Shown here: piece by piece, positions 11,904-22,846 of the stretch
How positions within the stretch are numbered: position 1 is the stretch's first letter
Layout of the letters: the number at the start of each line of letters is the position of its first letter
Source: Polytrichum commune
Taxonomy: Eukaryota; Streptophyta; Polytrichopsida; Polytrichales; Polytrichaceae
NCBI GenBank assembly: GCA_950295325.1
Contig: OX485806.1
Span: 51,703,169-51,767,168, forward strand
Direction: 5' to 3'
DNA length: 64,000 nt
Made by a program: the position numbers and the translations under genes
The notes under the pieces: model-generated
Told to the model about the DNA's origin: nothing
The model's input: only the letters and a program-made list of their open reading frames with translations
Databases searched by the model: none

Positions 11904-12414
11904 TGCCCCATCCCCACTTGACATTAGCAAATAACCAAAGATTTCACTAAAACCCAGGTAAAGCTCCCTCGGTTATAGCGGACACGTCCGGCCATCCCAA
12001 TGCACCTACAAGAACTTGCTCCGGAGATTTCCAAGTAGGTTTTAGTTAAGTAGCTTTCACACATGTTCATTGTTTTATCTACCAACCAATGAATGTTGGA
12101 TAGTTTTTGTCCCATCCCCAAATGCCTTAATACTTACCATCGGTTTTTGTTAATGGAGCTCTTCGTGCCCTCATAGCTAAGACTAAAAGCAACCAATCAC
12201 AAGAGCGGGAGGCAACACTTTTAGAGGTCCTACATTCTTGCCTCATGTCTAGGTATCGATGGGAGAGTCGGTAGTTTTAGCTTAAAACCTCTACTTTTAA
12301 GCCATGCCACATCATTTGCCAACTAGGCTCGGCACTAGATAATGTCGATGGTGTGAACGTTCATTTTTAAGAACCCACTTTTAGGCTTAGCTAATGTCAA
12401 GTGAGGAGGGGGCA
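11904..12414. mobile_element. 511-bp MITE with TAA duplications, inside gypsy element
   Basis: Terminal inverted repeats of about 25 bp start TGCCCCATCCCCACTTGACA on the left and TGCCCCCTCCTCACTTGACA on the right. Direct TAA copies flank them at 11901-11903 and 12415-12417. A TAA/TTA 3-bp TSD points to PIF/Harbinger (Tourist-like) MITEs. A second copy, split by later insertions, occupies 30505-46995. The insertion separates the gypsy protease from the methyltransferase-like domain. No coding capacity. Confidence 0.85.
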
Positions 12415-12428
12415 TAAGCTTCCTCTGT

Positions 12429-12865
12429 CTAGTTGTCCAAGCTAAAAACAAGGAAATAGAGTGTTTGTTGACCAACTAAAATATCATAGTTGGTTACATC
12501 AATCACCGTACACCTAAGAAATAGAGGTGCAGGTGGATCTCTAGGTTTCACTTGGAAGCTAATCTGTAATGGCTCCCGAGTAAAACCAGTGGCTTGCTTC
12601 ACGTGGCCAATAAAGGTGACGATGGTAAATGGGCAAGGAGCCAAGTCGTCGGTCGTCAACCGTAATTCTTAAGCAAGTCTTGTGCTGATCATAACTGGTT
12701 GTGCCCTTAAATCCATCATTACACACTGGGATGCAACCCGAATAGCGTTGCCACCAACCTAACTGGCCACCAAAATGCCGATATCATTCATCATGCCGGG
12801 TTGAATGCCGCGGCACTTACGAATAAATCTAGTAACTACATTAAATAGATGAACTACTCCCGTGG
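12429..12865 (-). pseudogene. Gypsy aspartic protease (retropepsin)
   Basis: The retropepsin cleaves the Gag-Pol polyprotein. On the minus strand the segment around 12720-12660 encodes MMDLRAQPVMI, where the catalytic D-S/T-G is expected but decayed. Then come LTTDDLAPCPFTIVT, HVKQATGFTREPLQISFQVK and the family-typical end ATNYDILVG-like VTNYDILVGQQTLYF at about 12500-12450. The frame has stops. It lies just outside the 511-bp MITE and upstream, in element order, of the methyltransferase-like block. Confidence 0.75.
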
Positions 12866-14400
12866 ATTTTGGTGAGTCATAAGATGTGGTCGGCCCTTAT
12901 CATTTGAGGTGTGTGCGACAAAAGACGCAATGGCCTCCGTTGCAAGCCTCGCTCGCCATTTGGCCGCTTCCACGGAATCCTTGGCAGGGAAGTCTACGGT
13001 GGCTTGAGCCACAATTAGAGAAGACAAAAATGCCTTTCCTTCCAAAATCTTGTGTATTAGGTGTAAGACTATAGCCAGTTGGATGTCGGTAACAACCACT
13101 CCATTGTTGTGAACAAAGGTGTGTGCAACACCTTGAATGCCAACGTGTGTACTATGTCGGTCGCCGGATTCCAAGCTTTCATGTTTGATAATGATCGTCG
13201 TGCTAGACTAATATGATCCAAAAGATAATGATCGTCATGCCAGATTAATATGATCCAAGGGACCATTTCCCTGGGTTCACGAGCTCTCCACATACTTGTC
13301 TATGGTCAAACTTATGGCTCATAACACGGATTGAGCACGTGCCACAACTGTCAAAATTACTACTTCCATTGAAGCTCTGAACACATAATAATATGAATTG
13401 GAAGAACTAGCCTGAGCTATGAATGGAGTTGGCAATTCCAAGAATTGGTCAGATGACGTAAAATTCTTAAACCTCGCCTCCAAGGTAGTCGTGCTTGACC
13501 AATTTGATCCGTGGGGCCATTGCCCTGGGCTCGTAAACTCTTCACATACTCATCTGTGGCTAAATCATACTCGTTTCCATGGCAAATCTCGCCAACCTTA
13601 TATATATAGTATGAATTGTGTTATCATTTTCCCACCTAAAATCTTGAATCTATTGTTTTTTATCCGGGAATTGAATAAAATTCTTGTAGAAGATCAAAAT
13701 CTGGCGGAGCTGTAAAGAAACTAATGATGCTTGGATTGCCTAGGCATAACGAAAAAGTGAAACGACCCGACTAGACATACTTGCGTATACGGAAGCATGA
13801 ATTTTATTTTTAGGTTCACCAATGAAAGGTCCCTCCACATCCACCACAAAGACGTCATCTGTTTACTGCGTCTTATTCATAGGAGCGACCAATGATTTGG
13901 AAGTCGTGTCTTCATTTAATGCGGAAACCAACTCCACTCGAGTTTCCTAGTTTCGCTTCACCTAGCGCAGCTCCATCCAATGAGCATATCTCCACTGCTC
14001 ATAAGTTTGGAGCGATTCGTGTTCCAAATGTTTGGGAAAATCCTCGAATGTATACCAGTCATTAAAACTACTATTACATCGTTGTTTCCTTCTTATCGAC
14101 GTCTTAAACTGAATCTTTCTATCTTACAGAGAAATGTTCCCTATTTGACCGGAAAACAAGTTTTGGATTCTTCCTCGCGTCTCCTCCCCCATATCGTTAA
14201 AGGTTCCTACCCAAAGAACACGAGACCAAGTGGCAGTTTCCCATGCCAAAGTAGGTTTAAAACCCTTGTTGGATGCTATCACTGGTTCAAAATTTTAAAA
14301 GATCAAATGATCAACCTTTCGATATTTTTGGAAATGAGGAACGAAGATGTTGGCTTCGAGTCGTAATTATAAACCCACAATGAGTCCGGTTATTGGAAGT
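12866..14400 (-). pseudogene. Probable gag/5' region of the gypsy element
   Basis: The minus strand keeps broken coding-like segments upstream of the protease, for example FVVDVEGPFIGEPKNKIHAS near 13850-13790 and EGKAFLSSLIVAQATVDFPA near 13030-12970. I could not match these to a named Gag domain, and no zinc knuckle is visible. An imperfect direct repeat around GTCGTGC...TTTGATCC...GGG-CCA (about 13190-13290 and 13485-13560) also lies here. Assignment rests on position and strand. Confidence 0.4.
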
Positions 14401-15400
14401 ACAACCTACAATAATTGGATGTTAGGGTGTAAAAGACAAATGTGAAAAATATCCAATACTTACAACCATCACCAACCTTATGGCCCGATGATCATCAAAC
14501 CAACCTCAACATGAGGGAATACAAACACCTCCTACTTGGTGCATATATAAGGGTCTCGTTGATCATCACTCTGAGCTCACCCCCATGATAACCTGTTACA
14601 AATTAGTCCAATACAAAATGAGGCAATGCTTGAAAATTCCAGCAATACAACCCGTCACGAGGGAAGATACCAAAACAAAATACAAAATAATACAATTGTA
14701 GCACTAAATCATATTCTTCAAACAACACTTAAGCAAATATTAAAATTGACCATGCACAACTAGCACCCGCATGCAGTTGGTAGTCAAATGTGAGATATCC
14801 ATGTTGCCGTGGAAACATATTGCTCATAAACGCATCTCTCATCTTTCTACAACAACATAAAATCTCCTTCTCTATAAAAATCCCTGGAATTTGTATTGCT
14901 AAACACAATTTGACATTAATAATTATGTTATTAAATCGAATGGTTATTCTATGTTCTAAACAACTCTCAATGCCAATCCCTCGGCAATCTCATGCACATA
15001 TCCCTAAATGAATCCCAATGCCCGTCTATTTGCCACCCAAAGATTCAAGTATATGGATGCTTAAATGTATTCTTTTTATTTTTTTTAACCAAAAAAAAAA
15101 CACCACCTTGTGCCAAGTACATCTCCATACTTGATGTGAAGAAAAAAAAAAAACCAACCGTATGTTCATTGCAATCCCACGCCCTCCGCATGTTCTCGGA
15201 TGCTCCCGCGAACTCTCCCTGTGAGTATCAAATTGTCTTTGAGACCCTAACTTCCGTTCTTGATTAATTAAAATTTCTTTGGCAAATTCTTGTGAGAAAA
15301 TGCTTCTTTCATAAATCCAAAAATGGAACCTTGAATAAAATTTATTTGAATGAATTTTCATTTTATTCTATTTTTGTGTGACCAATTAAAAGACTGGACA
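14401..15400. other. AT-rich DNA, no recognised gene
   Basis: No convincing coding region. Two A-runs at about 15094-15104 and 15143-15154 flank TACACCTTG-like unique sequence. It could be leader of the gypsy element or unrelated DNA. Confidence 0.4.
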
Positions 15401-15402
15401 AC

Positions 15403-15421
15403 ATTAATAATAATAATAATA
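15403..15421. repeat. (AAT)n microsatellite
   Basis: A short run of about six TAA/AAT units just before the G-rich block. Confidence 0.9.
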
Positions 15422-15489
15422 GCCAGTTCGGAGGGAGAAACATCTTGCGGTTGGTTACTGGCCCAACCTGGCCTGCAGCTCCAGGAGTT

Positions 15490-15700
15490 GGGGGGGGTGG
15501 GGGGGGGCGGAACATGGGATACGCTGTTCGGGGGTCCTAGGGGCTGGGGACCTAGGGAATAGCCTAGGCTAGGGGGATGGGAACCTAGGTACAAGGCAGA
15601 AAAGGGGGGGGGGGGGGCGGATGAGAAGGGAAAAAAAGGAAAGAGGGGGGGGGGGGGGGGGGGGAAGGAAGAAGGAAAAGGGAGGGCCGGGGGAGGGGCT
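15490..15700. repeat. G-tract-rich low-complexity block
   Basis: Uninterrupted or nearly uninterrupted G runs occur at about 15491-15508, 15605-15617 and 15645-15664, with further GGG and GGGG between them. The plus strand could form G-quadruplexes. The long proline-rich ORFs on the other strand are a by-product of the C-runs. Confidence 0.85.
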
Positions 15701-15747
15701 ATCGGCCCTTGTAACCGGTCGCCGCGTGACACCAAATGGCCCTTGTA

Positions 15748-17470
15748 GCCAACTGTGAGCCCAAATGGGTGTGCCCACATTTGTGTTAGGACTAGAAGTC
15801 ATTAAAACTTAGGACCTGGATATTTCAAAAACATAAAAAGAGTGTTAATGGTTAGTGTTGATTGAAATTACATTAGCTTGATTTTTGGTTACAGTAAGGT
15901 TAAATGATTGGTGGAATTAGACTTTAGATTCGTGAGAATTAAGGGTCGCTCAAGGCAAGGCCCAAGAAAGGGTTTTAGAGTCGGGATTAGTATCCCTTCT
16001 GGCCATTTTAGGAGGGACAGGGTTTAGAGGATAAACCCCTGGATTCAAAGGCTAGGAGTGCTCGGGAGGGCAGGGAGCAGGGTCAGCACTACTGGTTCCT
16101 TTCTGAGCCGAGAAGGAGACGGAATGCAGCAGCAAGGAAGGCAAGGAGGCTGGCCGAAATCAGGCCAAGAGACAAGAACAATTGGGCAATGGCTCTCGGG
16201 ACTAGAGGCATAAGCTAGGAGGAATGCTCTTGGAGGAGGAGCGACGCCCACAGAGATACTTAAGCTCTGCAATTGGAAGGTAACTGGGCAGGAAGAGATA
16301 GAAATGTGAAACAGGGGATGAGCCCCTGAAGCTCACCAACCCTTGTGGGACTGTCACCCTCTAACATAGTGACATTGGCACATCGAAGGCCTTCGGATCG
16401 AACAGGACAAGTAGGGAACCCGAACACCGAAGGGAGGAGGAATTGAGTTGGCAGATTTGGCATTTTAGGGCGGGGATCACCGCCGCTGGCCAGCAGACTC
16501 CTAGGCGCTTGACCGCCAGCCAATGCTACGAATTTGAAGCTCTGAAGGCCAAGGCCATATGATAGAATTGGATGATCAGTGGAATTGCCAGGGAGAAGGC
16601 AAGCGGCAGTCCATGAGTTGCCAGCTGAGGCTCAAAGCCCCTAAGGTGGCGGCGAGGTGGTAGCATTCACATTCTGGTTGGGATTGTTGGATAGCGGTGG
16701 GAATCCAGTGTAGAAAGACGGATACTAATGCAAGATTCAATTGCGAATGCTTTCACGACTGGAGGGAAAAAAGGAATGTCGGGTGCCCAAATTCATGAAT
16801 GTCAAAATTTGAGACTGCAATCGCTGGGGGCTGTGTGTGGGGGTCGGTGATGATATGAAGAATCACAGGTTGGAATTCCCGACCATGTTCTGGGCATTAG
16901 CGAGGTTCCAGTGCGAGGCTAGCTGGGTATGCGGCTCCAGTGCTAAGCTGAAAGGGTGCTAGTTGCCTCTGATGAGTTCCTAGGGCAGTCCAGGAGCTCT
17001 TTGATGTACATTCAGTGGAAGCAGTCTGGAGGCGAAGGGCTGGGCTCGAAGTAGTTGGGTGCTCCAGCCGAGCAACCTGAATGGAAGGTTGGTGGTTCTC
17101 ATAGGATGGATGGAAGGGGTGTGAGCTGATTGGGATCTGAGGCAGGGTATTGAAGCCAAACCGAACTGTGACTCGGAGATGGCCGCAACCTAAGTTCAGA
17201 ATTGTGTTAGTGTGGTAGGGTTCAGTGTTTTGAGTGTAGTTGTTAAAGATCTAAGAATGATTATGCAAGGCCACTACCACAAGTAAAAGAGTATTCTTGA
17301 ATACTTGTAACCTAGGGTTGTTTTAATAAAAATGGGTGCTCAACATTCATGTGGCCAAGCATTGGGTACGCCCTCCAAGGGGTGAGTTAAGTTTAAGTAA
17401 TTACATGTTGGTCACATGTCTCCACCTGGACTACCACGCATAAGGGTGGGGGTTTGTGGCTGACACCAAC
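15748..17470 (+). mobile_element. GC-rich LTR-like block, copy A
   Basis: It starts TGTGAGCCCAAATGGG and ends near GGCTGACACCAACA, that is TG...CA. Its first ~300 bp align with 58337 onward: the shared TGAGCCCAAA, AAGTCATTA, ACATAAAAA, ATTACATTAG and GGTTTTAGAGT segments occur in the same order. An AATAAA-like signal lies at about 17323. No coding domain is seen, so it is probably a solo LTR or fragment. It interrupts the interval between the gypsy element and the partial LTR-like match at 17812. Confidence 0.55.
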
Positions 17471-17811
17471 AATAGCTTAAGCTAACCAAGGGCTTCGCTT
17501 TTGCAATCGGTTTTTTTTTTTTGGGAATAAATTTGTATCTGAATTGGAATCAATAATGTTCATTTAAGCTTTTAAATGACCAAATGACAAGAAAATTTGT
17601 GGATAATTTAATAATTTATCATTATAAATCACATTGATGTGCCATTTACAAGCAAACATTCTTCTTCTTGTTGCTCCGCAAATCTGCGGTGTTCTTCGCT
17701 TCAACACTTTGCAATTCTGTCACTCCTTATCCTCACGTCCTTTTTTGTATGTTATATCTCAAGAATGAAGATGTAGAAAATAATAATGAAGGATTCTTAC
17801 CAAGTGAGAAG

Positions 17812-18145
17812 GAAAAAAATCGAACCCTAGTAAGAGATCTAATTTTCTCTTCAAATACAAACAATGAGTCATGTTATCTCTCACTCTACTACAGAAAAAT
17901 CCAAGAGTGTAAGTTAAGGGAGAAGAACTCAAGATTTATTACAAAAACATGTAATAAATCTTCACCTCACACAAACTCTCTTCACACACTTACTCACAAA
18001 GCTTGACTTGGCAAGAATGCCAAGCCAAGGGAAAGGCTCCTCAATCAGGAACATCTCTTCAACTTCTAAGATTCATCCATCCAAATCTAAATGAATGAAA
18101 TCCCACGGATAAGGTGTGGCCACCAACGCCGCATATCATGACATC
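17812..18145 (-). repeat. Partial second copy of the gypsy LTR-like middle
   Basis: About 330 bp match 7515-7840 in the same orientation, including ATTCATCCATCCAAAT, AATGAATGAAATCCCA and the GGCTTGACTTGGCA...TGCCAAGCC stem-loop. The ~105-bp flanking repeats seen at 7.4-7.96 kb are absent. It could be the far LTR of the same gypsy insertion, separated by later insertions, or an independent copy. Confidence 0.6.
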
Positions 18146-19370
18146 CCTCACATAATAGCAATCTCCTTAATTTAATACTTGCAATTCTTTGGCTTTCCCA
18201 ATTGCAATATCTTTCAAGCATTCTTAAATTCATTTTAAGCTTTTTTTGTTTATATGTTGCAGTGTTTGCTTATTGTACTCATAATATATAATATGTATAT
18301 TGTGCAAAGATGCAATCTAAAATTGTTTAGGACGAAAGGTCTAAACCACTTAAGTTTAGGCCATATGGCCTAAACTACCCCATTGTCACCAATTCTAACT
18401 GCATGGCCTAAATCACTTCCATCAGTAATTTAAAATGCATGACCAAAAGCCTCTTGTAGTTTAACTTATGGATATGGGGGAAAAACCCATAAAAACACTC
18501 AAGGAAGACTTAGAAGATGATTATATGTCATCTAGGTGTCTAAGATAATTTAATGAGGACTAACACAAGTTTATTTCTAATTATTCAGGGTTTAGATGGT
18601 CAATGGGATAGATAATGGTGGTGTTCATGATTCCAAAACCTCTCAACAAAAGTACATGCATTTGTAGCCGCTGATCATTCTCACTCTAATCATCTAGGCA
18701 AAATGGTATGTTAGTGAGTTCGTTTTTATTAAACCTTTTGTAATGTGTAAACATTAGCACAAACATTGTCAATGGTCTTGCATATTGTATCTCATTTTTG
18801 TTTTTTTACCAATGCCATGGGCATTATGGAATGGTCAATTATCTCATGCTGATTAATTATTTATAATGTAACTTGAGATTTTTGTACAACGATATTCATT
18901 AATTAATAATTTTAATCTAAATTTGCTACCATGTTCTAGTTGTTTGTTGAATTATAGCCACAACATCCACATTTGTTTCACATGCCACATAATCCAATGT
19001 GTGAAGAGGGTCAAACAACCATGAACATGTTCATTATTTTATCCCTATTATTCTTAGGGACAATCTATTGTTTTTTCTTCTTTAGTCAATAATTCAACAC
19101 TTTGAGTGGTCAATTCATTTCGTACAATCTAGATTATTGACTTATGCACTTAGCCTTTATAATCCAGCTAAATAAGTTTTATCAACCAAAAATATTCAAT
19201 GTGAAATCATGTATATGTCAGAGGTCCTAACATTACCCTTCAAACACTTAGCCATTTCTAATTTCCAATACTTTATTTCCTCCTCATGCCATTGTCTTCT
19301 TAGATTGCCACGTTTAATTGATAGCCAACTTTCACCGTTGGTTAACCTTCTGGTTACCAATCCTACCAAC
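18146..19370. other. AT-rich intergenic DNA
   Basis: No gene recognised. A perfect palindrome lies inside (listed separately). Confidence 0.5.
18353..18376. repeat. 24-bp perfect palindrome
   Basis: AGTTTAGGCCAT followed directly by its own reverse complement, with no spacer. A related GGCCTAAA also appears at about 18409-18416. Confidence 0.9.
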
Positions 19371-19460
19371 TGTTGGAACCAAAATGCACACGTGTTTAGT
19401 TACAGAGGAATTATGTTAGAAAGATTTTATCTACTTTAGGGTTACCTATTTACTTTAGTC
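19371..19460 (+). repeat. Copia 1 5' LTR remnant
   Basis: About 90 bp that align with 22714-22803 and diverge after TTTACTTTAG. Confidence 0.75.
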
Positions 19461-19529
19461 AATGTAGACAACCTAGAAGAAGGTATAGAAAAAAACACAC
19501 AAAACCATATCATTTGTCAAAGGATCACC

Positions 19530-20400
19530 ATGGCTAGAGACAACGAACTTCTTGGGGGCAATCATTTTGACGGAGGTGCAAACTTTCAAGTGTTGGCATA
19601 TTGCATGAAGGGAATGCAACCTGAAATCAATGTTGGACTGATTGAAAGACTATGAACACCGTCTTCTTGAATGATGAAATCAAATTCTTAAAGGTCAGGT
19701 ATACAATATGGAAGAACCACCTCAAGAATCCAATCATGAACAAGATTCTTATAATGGTGAGCTAGCAGGTCAAGTAGTTGACGCTTTCCTAGTTGAACTC
19801 AACATGCTAGAGTCTCCCCAACAAACAAACTTGTGGTATCTTGATTCGGGAGCCATACATCACGTTTCTAGAGACCTGTCAGTGCTCACATCGATTCACC
19901 CAGCTAGTGGGGATTGTGTCCATTTTGCAGGTGGACATGTCGATATCCCAATCTCATTTGGAATAATAAAATCAATCTTGTTTGTTCTCTATATGCAAGG
20001 TATCAATTTATTTTGGTGGAATATAGGATCTATGTCCGACAAAAGAAAGACCTTTATATTCAAATCGGAAGGATGTTTCATAATCAATAATGGTACACTT
20101 AACATTGTGACATTTTCTCCGAGAGAAAATGAGAAATGTTTGTACAAGCTTGGGGCGGATTCGACAACCTTAGATCTAGAATTGAACTTACTTCATCACC
20201 AACGACCTTTTGGCACAAAAGACTTGGACATTTCCACACTTGAGGCATCTAGCAAATGATCAACTTTGAAGCAATCAACGGCATCCCCAACATCCATTTA
20301 AAAAAAAAAACATGTAGCAGATGTCAATTCGGCAAACACATTAAAACAAAGATGCCCAAGGATGCCACATTCCACGCCACAAAAATCCTTGACTTAGTTA
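19530..20400 (+). pseudogene. Copia 1 gag remnant, protease and GAG-pre-integrase
   Basis: A short gag start (MARDNELLGGNHFDG at 19530) ends in a frameshift. The protease region is in the ORF 19708-20259, with NLWYLDSGAIHHVS carrying the DSG catalytic motif intact near 19830-19860. After 20256 the GAG-pre-integrase zinc region is visible as TCSRCQFGKH near 20305-20340, split from the histidine part (FWHKRLGHF, 20208-20235) by a frame change. This is the N-terminal part of a copia polyprotein, no longer translatable as one. Confidence 0.8.
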
Positions 20401-20869
20401 CTCCAATGTTTGCGGACCTTTTAGAGTCAAATCCATAGGATGAACAAGATATTTCGTTATGTTTGTGGATGAATTCTCCAAAATACTATGGGTCTATTTC
20501 ATCTCCAATAAAAACCAAGTTTTAGATAGATTTCAATAGTTTGTACATACTATGGAGAACTCCACTAGGCATACCATTCAAACTCTTTATTTAGACAATG
20601 GTGGCAAATACATCTTTCAAGGTTTTTGTGATTTTTGCTCTTCGAAAGGTATCATCAGAGAATTTTCCCTGCCACACACACCACAATGCAATGGCGTGGC
20701 AAAACGCCGCAATCGCTCATTGCTAGACATTACACGATGTCTACTACTAGATAAAACTCTTTTAGACCACCTTTGGGGGGAAGTTGTCAAGGCTGCCAAC
20801 ATCATTCTTAATACATGGTCTACCAAGGGTAACCCCGACAAAACCCTGAATGAATTATTTGGTGTTTGA
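20400..20869 (+). pseudogene. Copia 1 integrase core
   Basis: The clearest part is the ORF from 20552: TLYLDNGGKYIFQGFCDFCS contains the second catalytic Asp region, then GIIREFSLPHTPQCNGVAKR, which includes the P-Q-x-N-G-V-A segment typical of copia integrases, then LDITRCLLLD. The first catalytic region upstream has stops. It ends in NELFGV, after which a short tandem repeat of CGAACTCCAACCTCGCA-type units (20868-20965) interrupts the gene. Confidence 0.85.
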
Positions 20870-21099
20870 TGACCCCACCAAATTCCAACCTCGCAAATCT
20901 CCAATGACCCCATCGAACTCCAATCTCGCAGGTCTTTGATGATCCCACCAAACTCCAACCTTGGAGATTAGACCGCATGCGCCGATTCCCATGACACCTC
21001 TAGGACTTTGTAGCTCACGTACAACTCATACAACCTAGCACTACTGTTTTTCTTCTCGACGATCAAGCCGACACCATCACATTCCATGAGGCTAGCAAC

Positions 21100-21931
21100 A
21101 ATCCCTAGTGGCAAGCCGCCATGCAGAAAGAAATTGATTCCACTAAATTTCCACATGGTCTCTTGTGTGTCTTCCCATGGACAAAACGGCAATTACCTCT
21201 TGATGGCTATACAAGGTCAAACATAGTTTTAATGGTGGGCCTGATTGCTACAAAACTCGCCTCGTTGCCCATGGCTAAGAGCAAAAATTTGGGATCGATT
21301 TTACCAATATCTTTGCCCCGATGGTATGTTGAGAAACCATCCAAATTTAATTGCCATAGCTGTACATCTGAATTGGCAGATACACCAACTTGACGTGCTC
21401 ATCAACTTCCTCAATGGTGTCCTTAATAAAGATCTCTTCATGCAACAACCTCAAGGTTTTATCAAACCTAGTGAAAATCCTCTCGTTCACAAATTTTTTT
21501 ATGACTTACGACAAAACCCCCAGTCTTGGAGAGATGCAACTACACCTCATGTTGATGCAACCTTTTATAAAATGTTAGTTGGAAAACTTCTCATTTTCAT
21601 GGAAACTCGATTAGATCTCACCTATGTTATTAATGTTGTTAGCAGATTCATGCAAAACCCTCAAGAGACTCACTTGCAAGCTGCAAAACACATTCTCCAC
21701 TATCTACGTCGGTATCCAAACTTGGGAAAATCAAAACATTTTGAAATAGATTACCATTCCATTCGTCATAAATTAGAAAATAACACCATCAGAATAGAGT
21801 ATATTTCATCCCAAAAACAACCAATAGGTCTCTTGACAAAATCGCTAGGGAGAACAAAATTTAAAGAGTACAAGAGAAAACTCTACCTTTGTAATTCTAT
21901 CCCTCTTATCCCTGAAAAGTTTACAGAATGA
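21100..21931 (+). pseudogene. Copia 1 reverse transcriptase and RNase H remnant
   Basis: RT fragments lie in several frames: a KTRLVA-like region (YKTRLVAHG in frame near 21247-21275) and IAVHLNWQIHQLDVLINFLN with GVLNKDLFMQQPQGF at 21355-21460. Most of the RT active-site region is missing. From about 21560 the copia RT/RH connection appears: KMLVGKLLIFMETRLDLTYV, FMQNPQETHLQAAKHILHYL. The final RNase H end near 21800-21860 reads QPIGLLTKSLGRTKFKEY. A large internal deletion removed the region between FFYDL and the connection. Confidence 0.8.
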
Positions 21932-22713
21932 TGAGGATAGGAAGCTATCATTGAACCATCAAAAAACATAGTATCTATGTTATAGTAATTCTCCTTCCCT
22001 TTTCAAATTCCATCTTATTGATAGTAATTTAAGTAGTATTCAAGGTTTGGATACACTATTTCTCAGGCACAAACTATCGCTTGTCTGTATCGACGAAACT
22101 GTTTCATGTATCTATTGTTCCAACTATCGCACTTCTCTTTACTATTTGTAGAAGAACTCAAATGATAGTCATCCCTATCCTCCTCGAATTTTGCCACCCC
22201 TCTCCAACTGTATCTCTAAATATTCTAAATGTTCCAAAAAAAACAACTTGTATGACCTCAACTCACTCTCAACTTACTATCGTAGTGCAGGGCGATGCTC
22301 GTCATGTCTCGCAAGGTACTGGACAAGACCTAGAGTATCCATTCAAACCATATCCAAAGCGGCCAATTCCAGTGTGTTACCAACACAATACCTCCAAACA
22401 CGATTCACCCGCCAAAGTCTCCACAAGAATGAAATATTCACTCTCTGATGAAAACGAGGCCAAATTTGACTGATCACCAATTCATCACTTAGAAGGGGCA
22501 ACAACGTCATTCTTTCACGAATTGCGTGTCCCGAAAGTTCATTCAAAGGCCACTCAACCTCATCAAAGACATGACGCTCGATCATGTCTATCAACAATGT
22601 GATGATCTGTTTGAGCACTATTAGTAGAGTTCATATCAACAACAATAAAACCCTCAATTTTGAGTCCATTAGACCTCTTTTATCTCAAGCGTAATTAAGT
22701 GTGTAAGAAGGTA

Positions 22714-22835
22714 TGTTGGAACCATTATGCACATGTGTTTAGTTATAAAAGATTTAGATCAAAATGAGCTTATTTATTTTTGGCTTACTTATTTACTTTA
22801 GGATTATCTCAAAGGTTAGGAAGACTAAGGGCCGC
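22714..22835 (+). repeat. Copia 1 3' LTR remnant
   Basis: Begins TGTTGGAACC after a purine-rich GTAAGAAGG. The matching part with the 5' LTR ends at about 22803. A PIF/Harbinger-like terminal sequence begins right after it at 22830. Confidence 0.7.
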
Positions 22836-22846
22836 TTTACACTAAA
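22827..22846 (+). mobile_element. Single PIF/Harbinger-like terminus
   Basis: TAA followed by GGGCCGCTTTACACT. This matches 14 of 15 bases of the right terminus of the Harbinger element at 52-56.5 kb (GGGCCGGTTTACACT). A partner end was not found downstream, so it may be one end of a truncated element. Confidence 0.45.

Larger units (their letters stand above)
7399..14400 (-). mobile_element. Decayed Ty3/gypsy retrotransposon with methyltransferase-like insert
   Basis: On the minus strand, reading from high to low coordinates, are gag-like DNA, retropepsin, a C5-methyltransferase-like block, reverse transcriptase, RNase H, a zinc-binding domain and integrase core, then an LTR-like end. The PR-RT-RH-IN order defines Ty3/gypsy. 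Every domain has stops or frameshifts, so the copy is dead. A purine tract AAGGGGGG lies just before the LTR-like block at 7957, as expected of a polypurine tract. The 5' LTR is not clearly identified; a partial LTR-like match lies at 17812-18145, beyond later insertions. Confidence 0.85.
19371..22835 (+). mobile_element. Decayed Ty1/copia retrotransposon 1
   Basis: The 5' LTR remnant begins TGTTGGAACC at 19371 and the 3' LTR remnant begins TGTTGGAACC at 22714. Both continue with TGCACACGTGTTTAGTTA or TGCACATGTGTTTAGTTA and end the shared part at TTTACTTTAG. Between them lie gag, protease, integrase, RT and RNase H fragments in copia order (IN before RT). The 5' LTR seems to have lost its end and the primer-binding site. 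All frames are broken. Confidence 0.85.

Noticed and set aside
11924-12121. 65-codon minus-strand ORF as a small gene
   Set aside because: It lies wholly inside the 511-bp MITE and recurs in the second MITE copy.
15358-15802. Proline-rich minus-strand ORFs over the G-tract block
   Set aside because: Produced by C-runs in low-complexity DNA; no start context or family resemblance.
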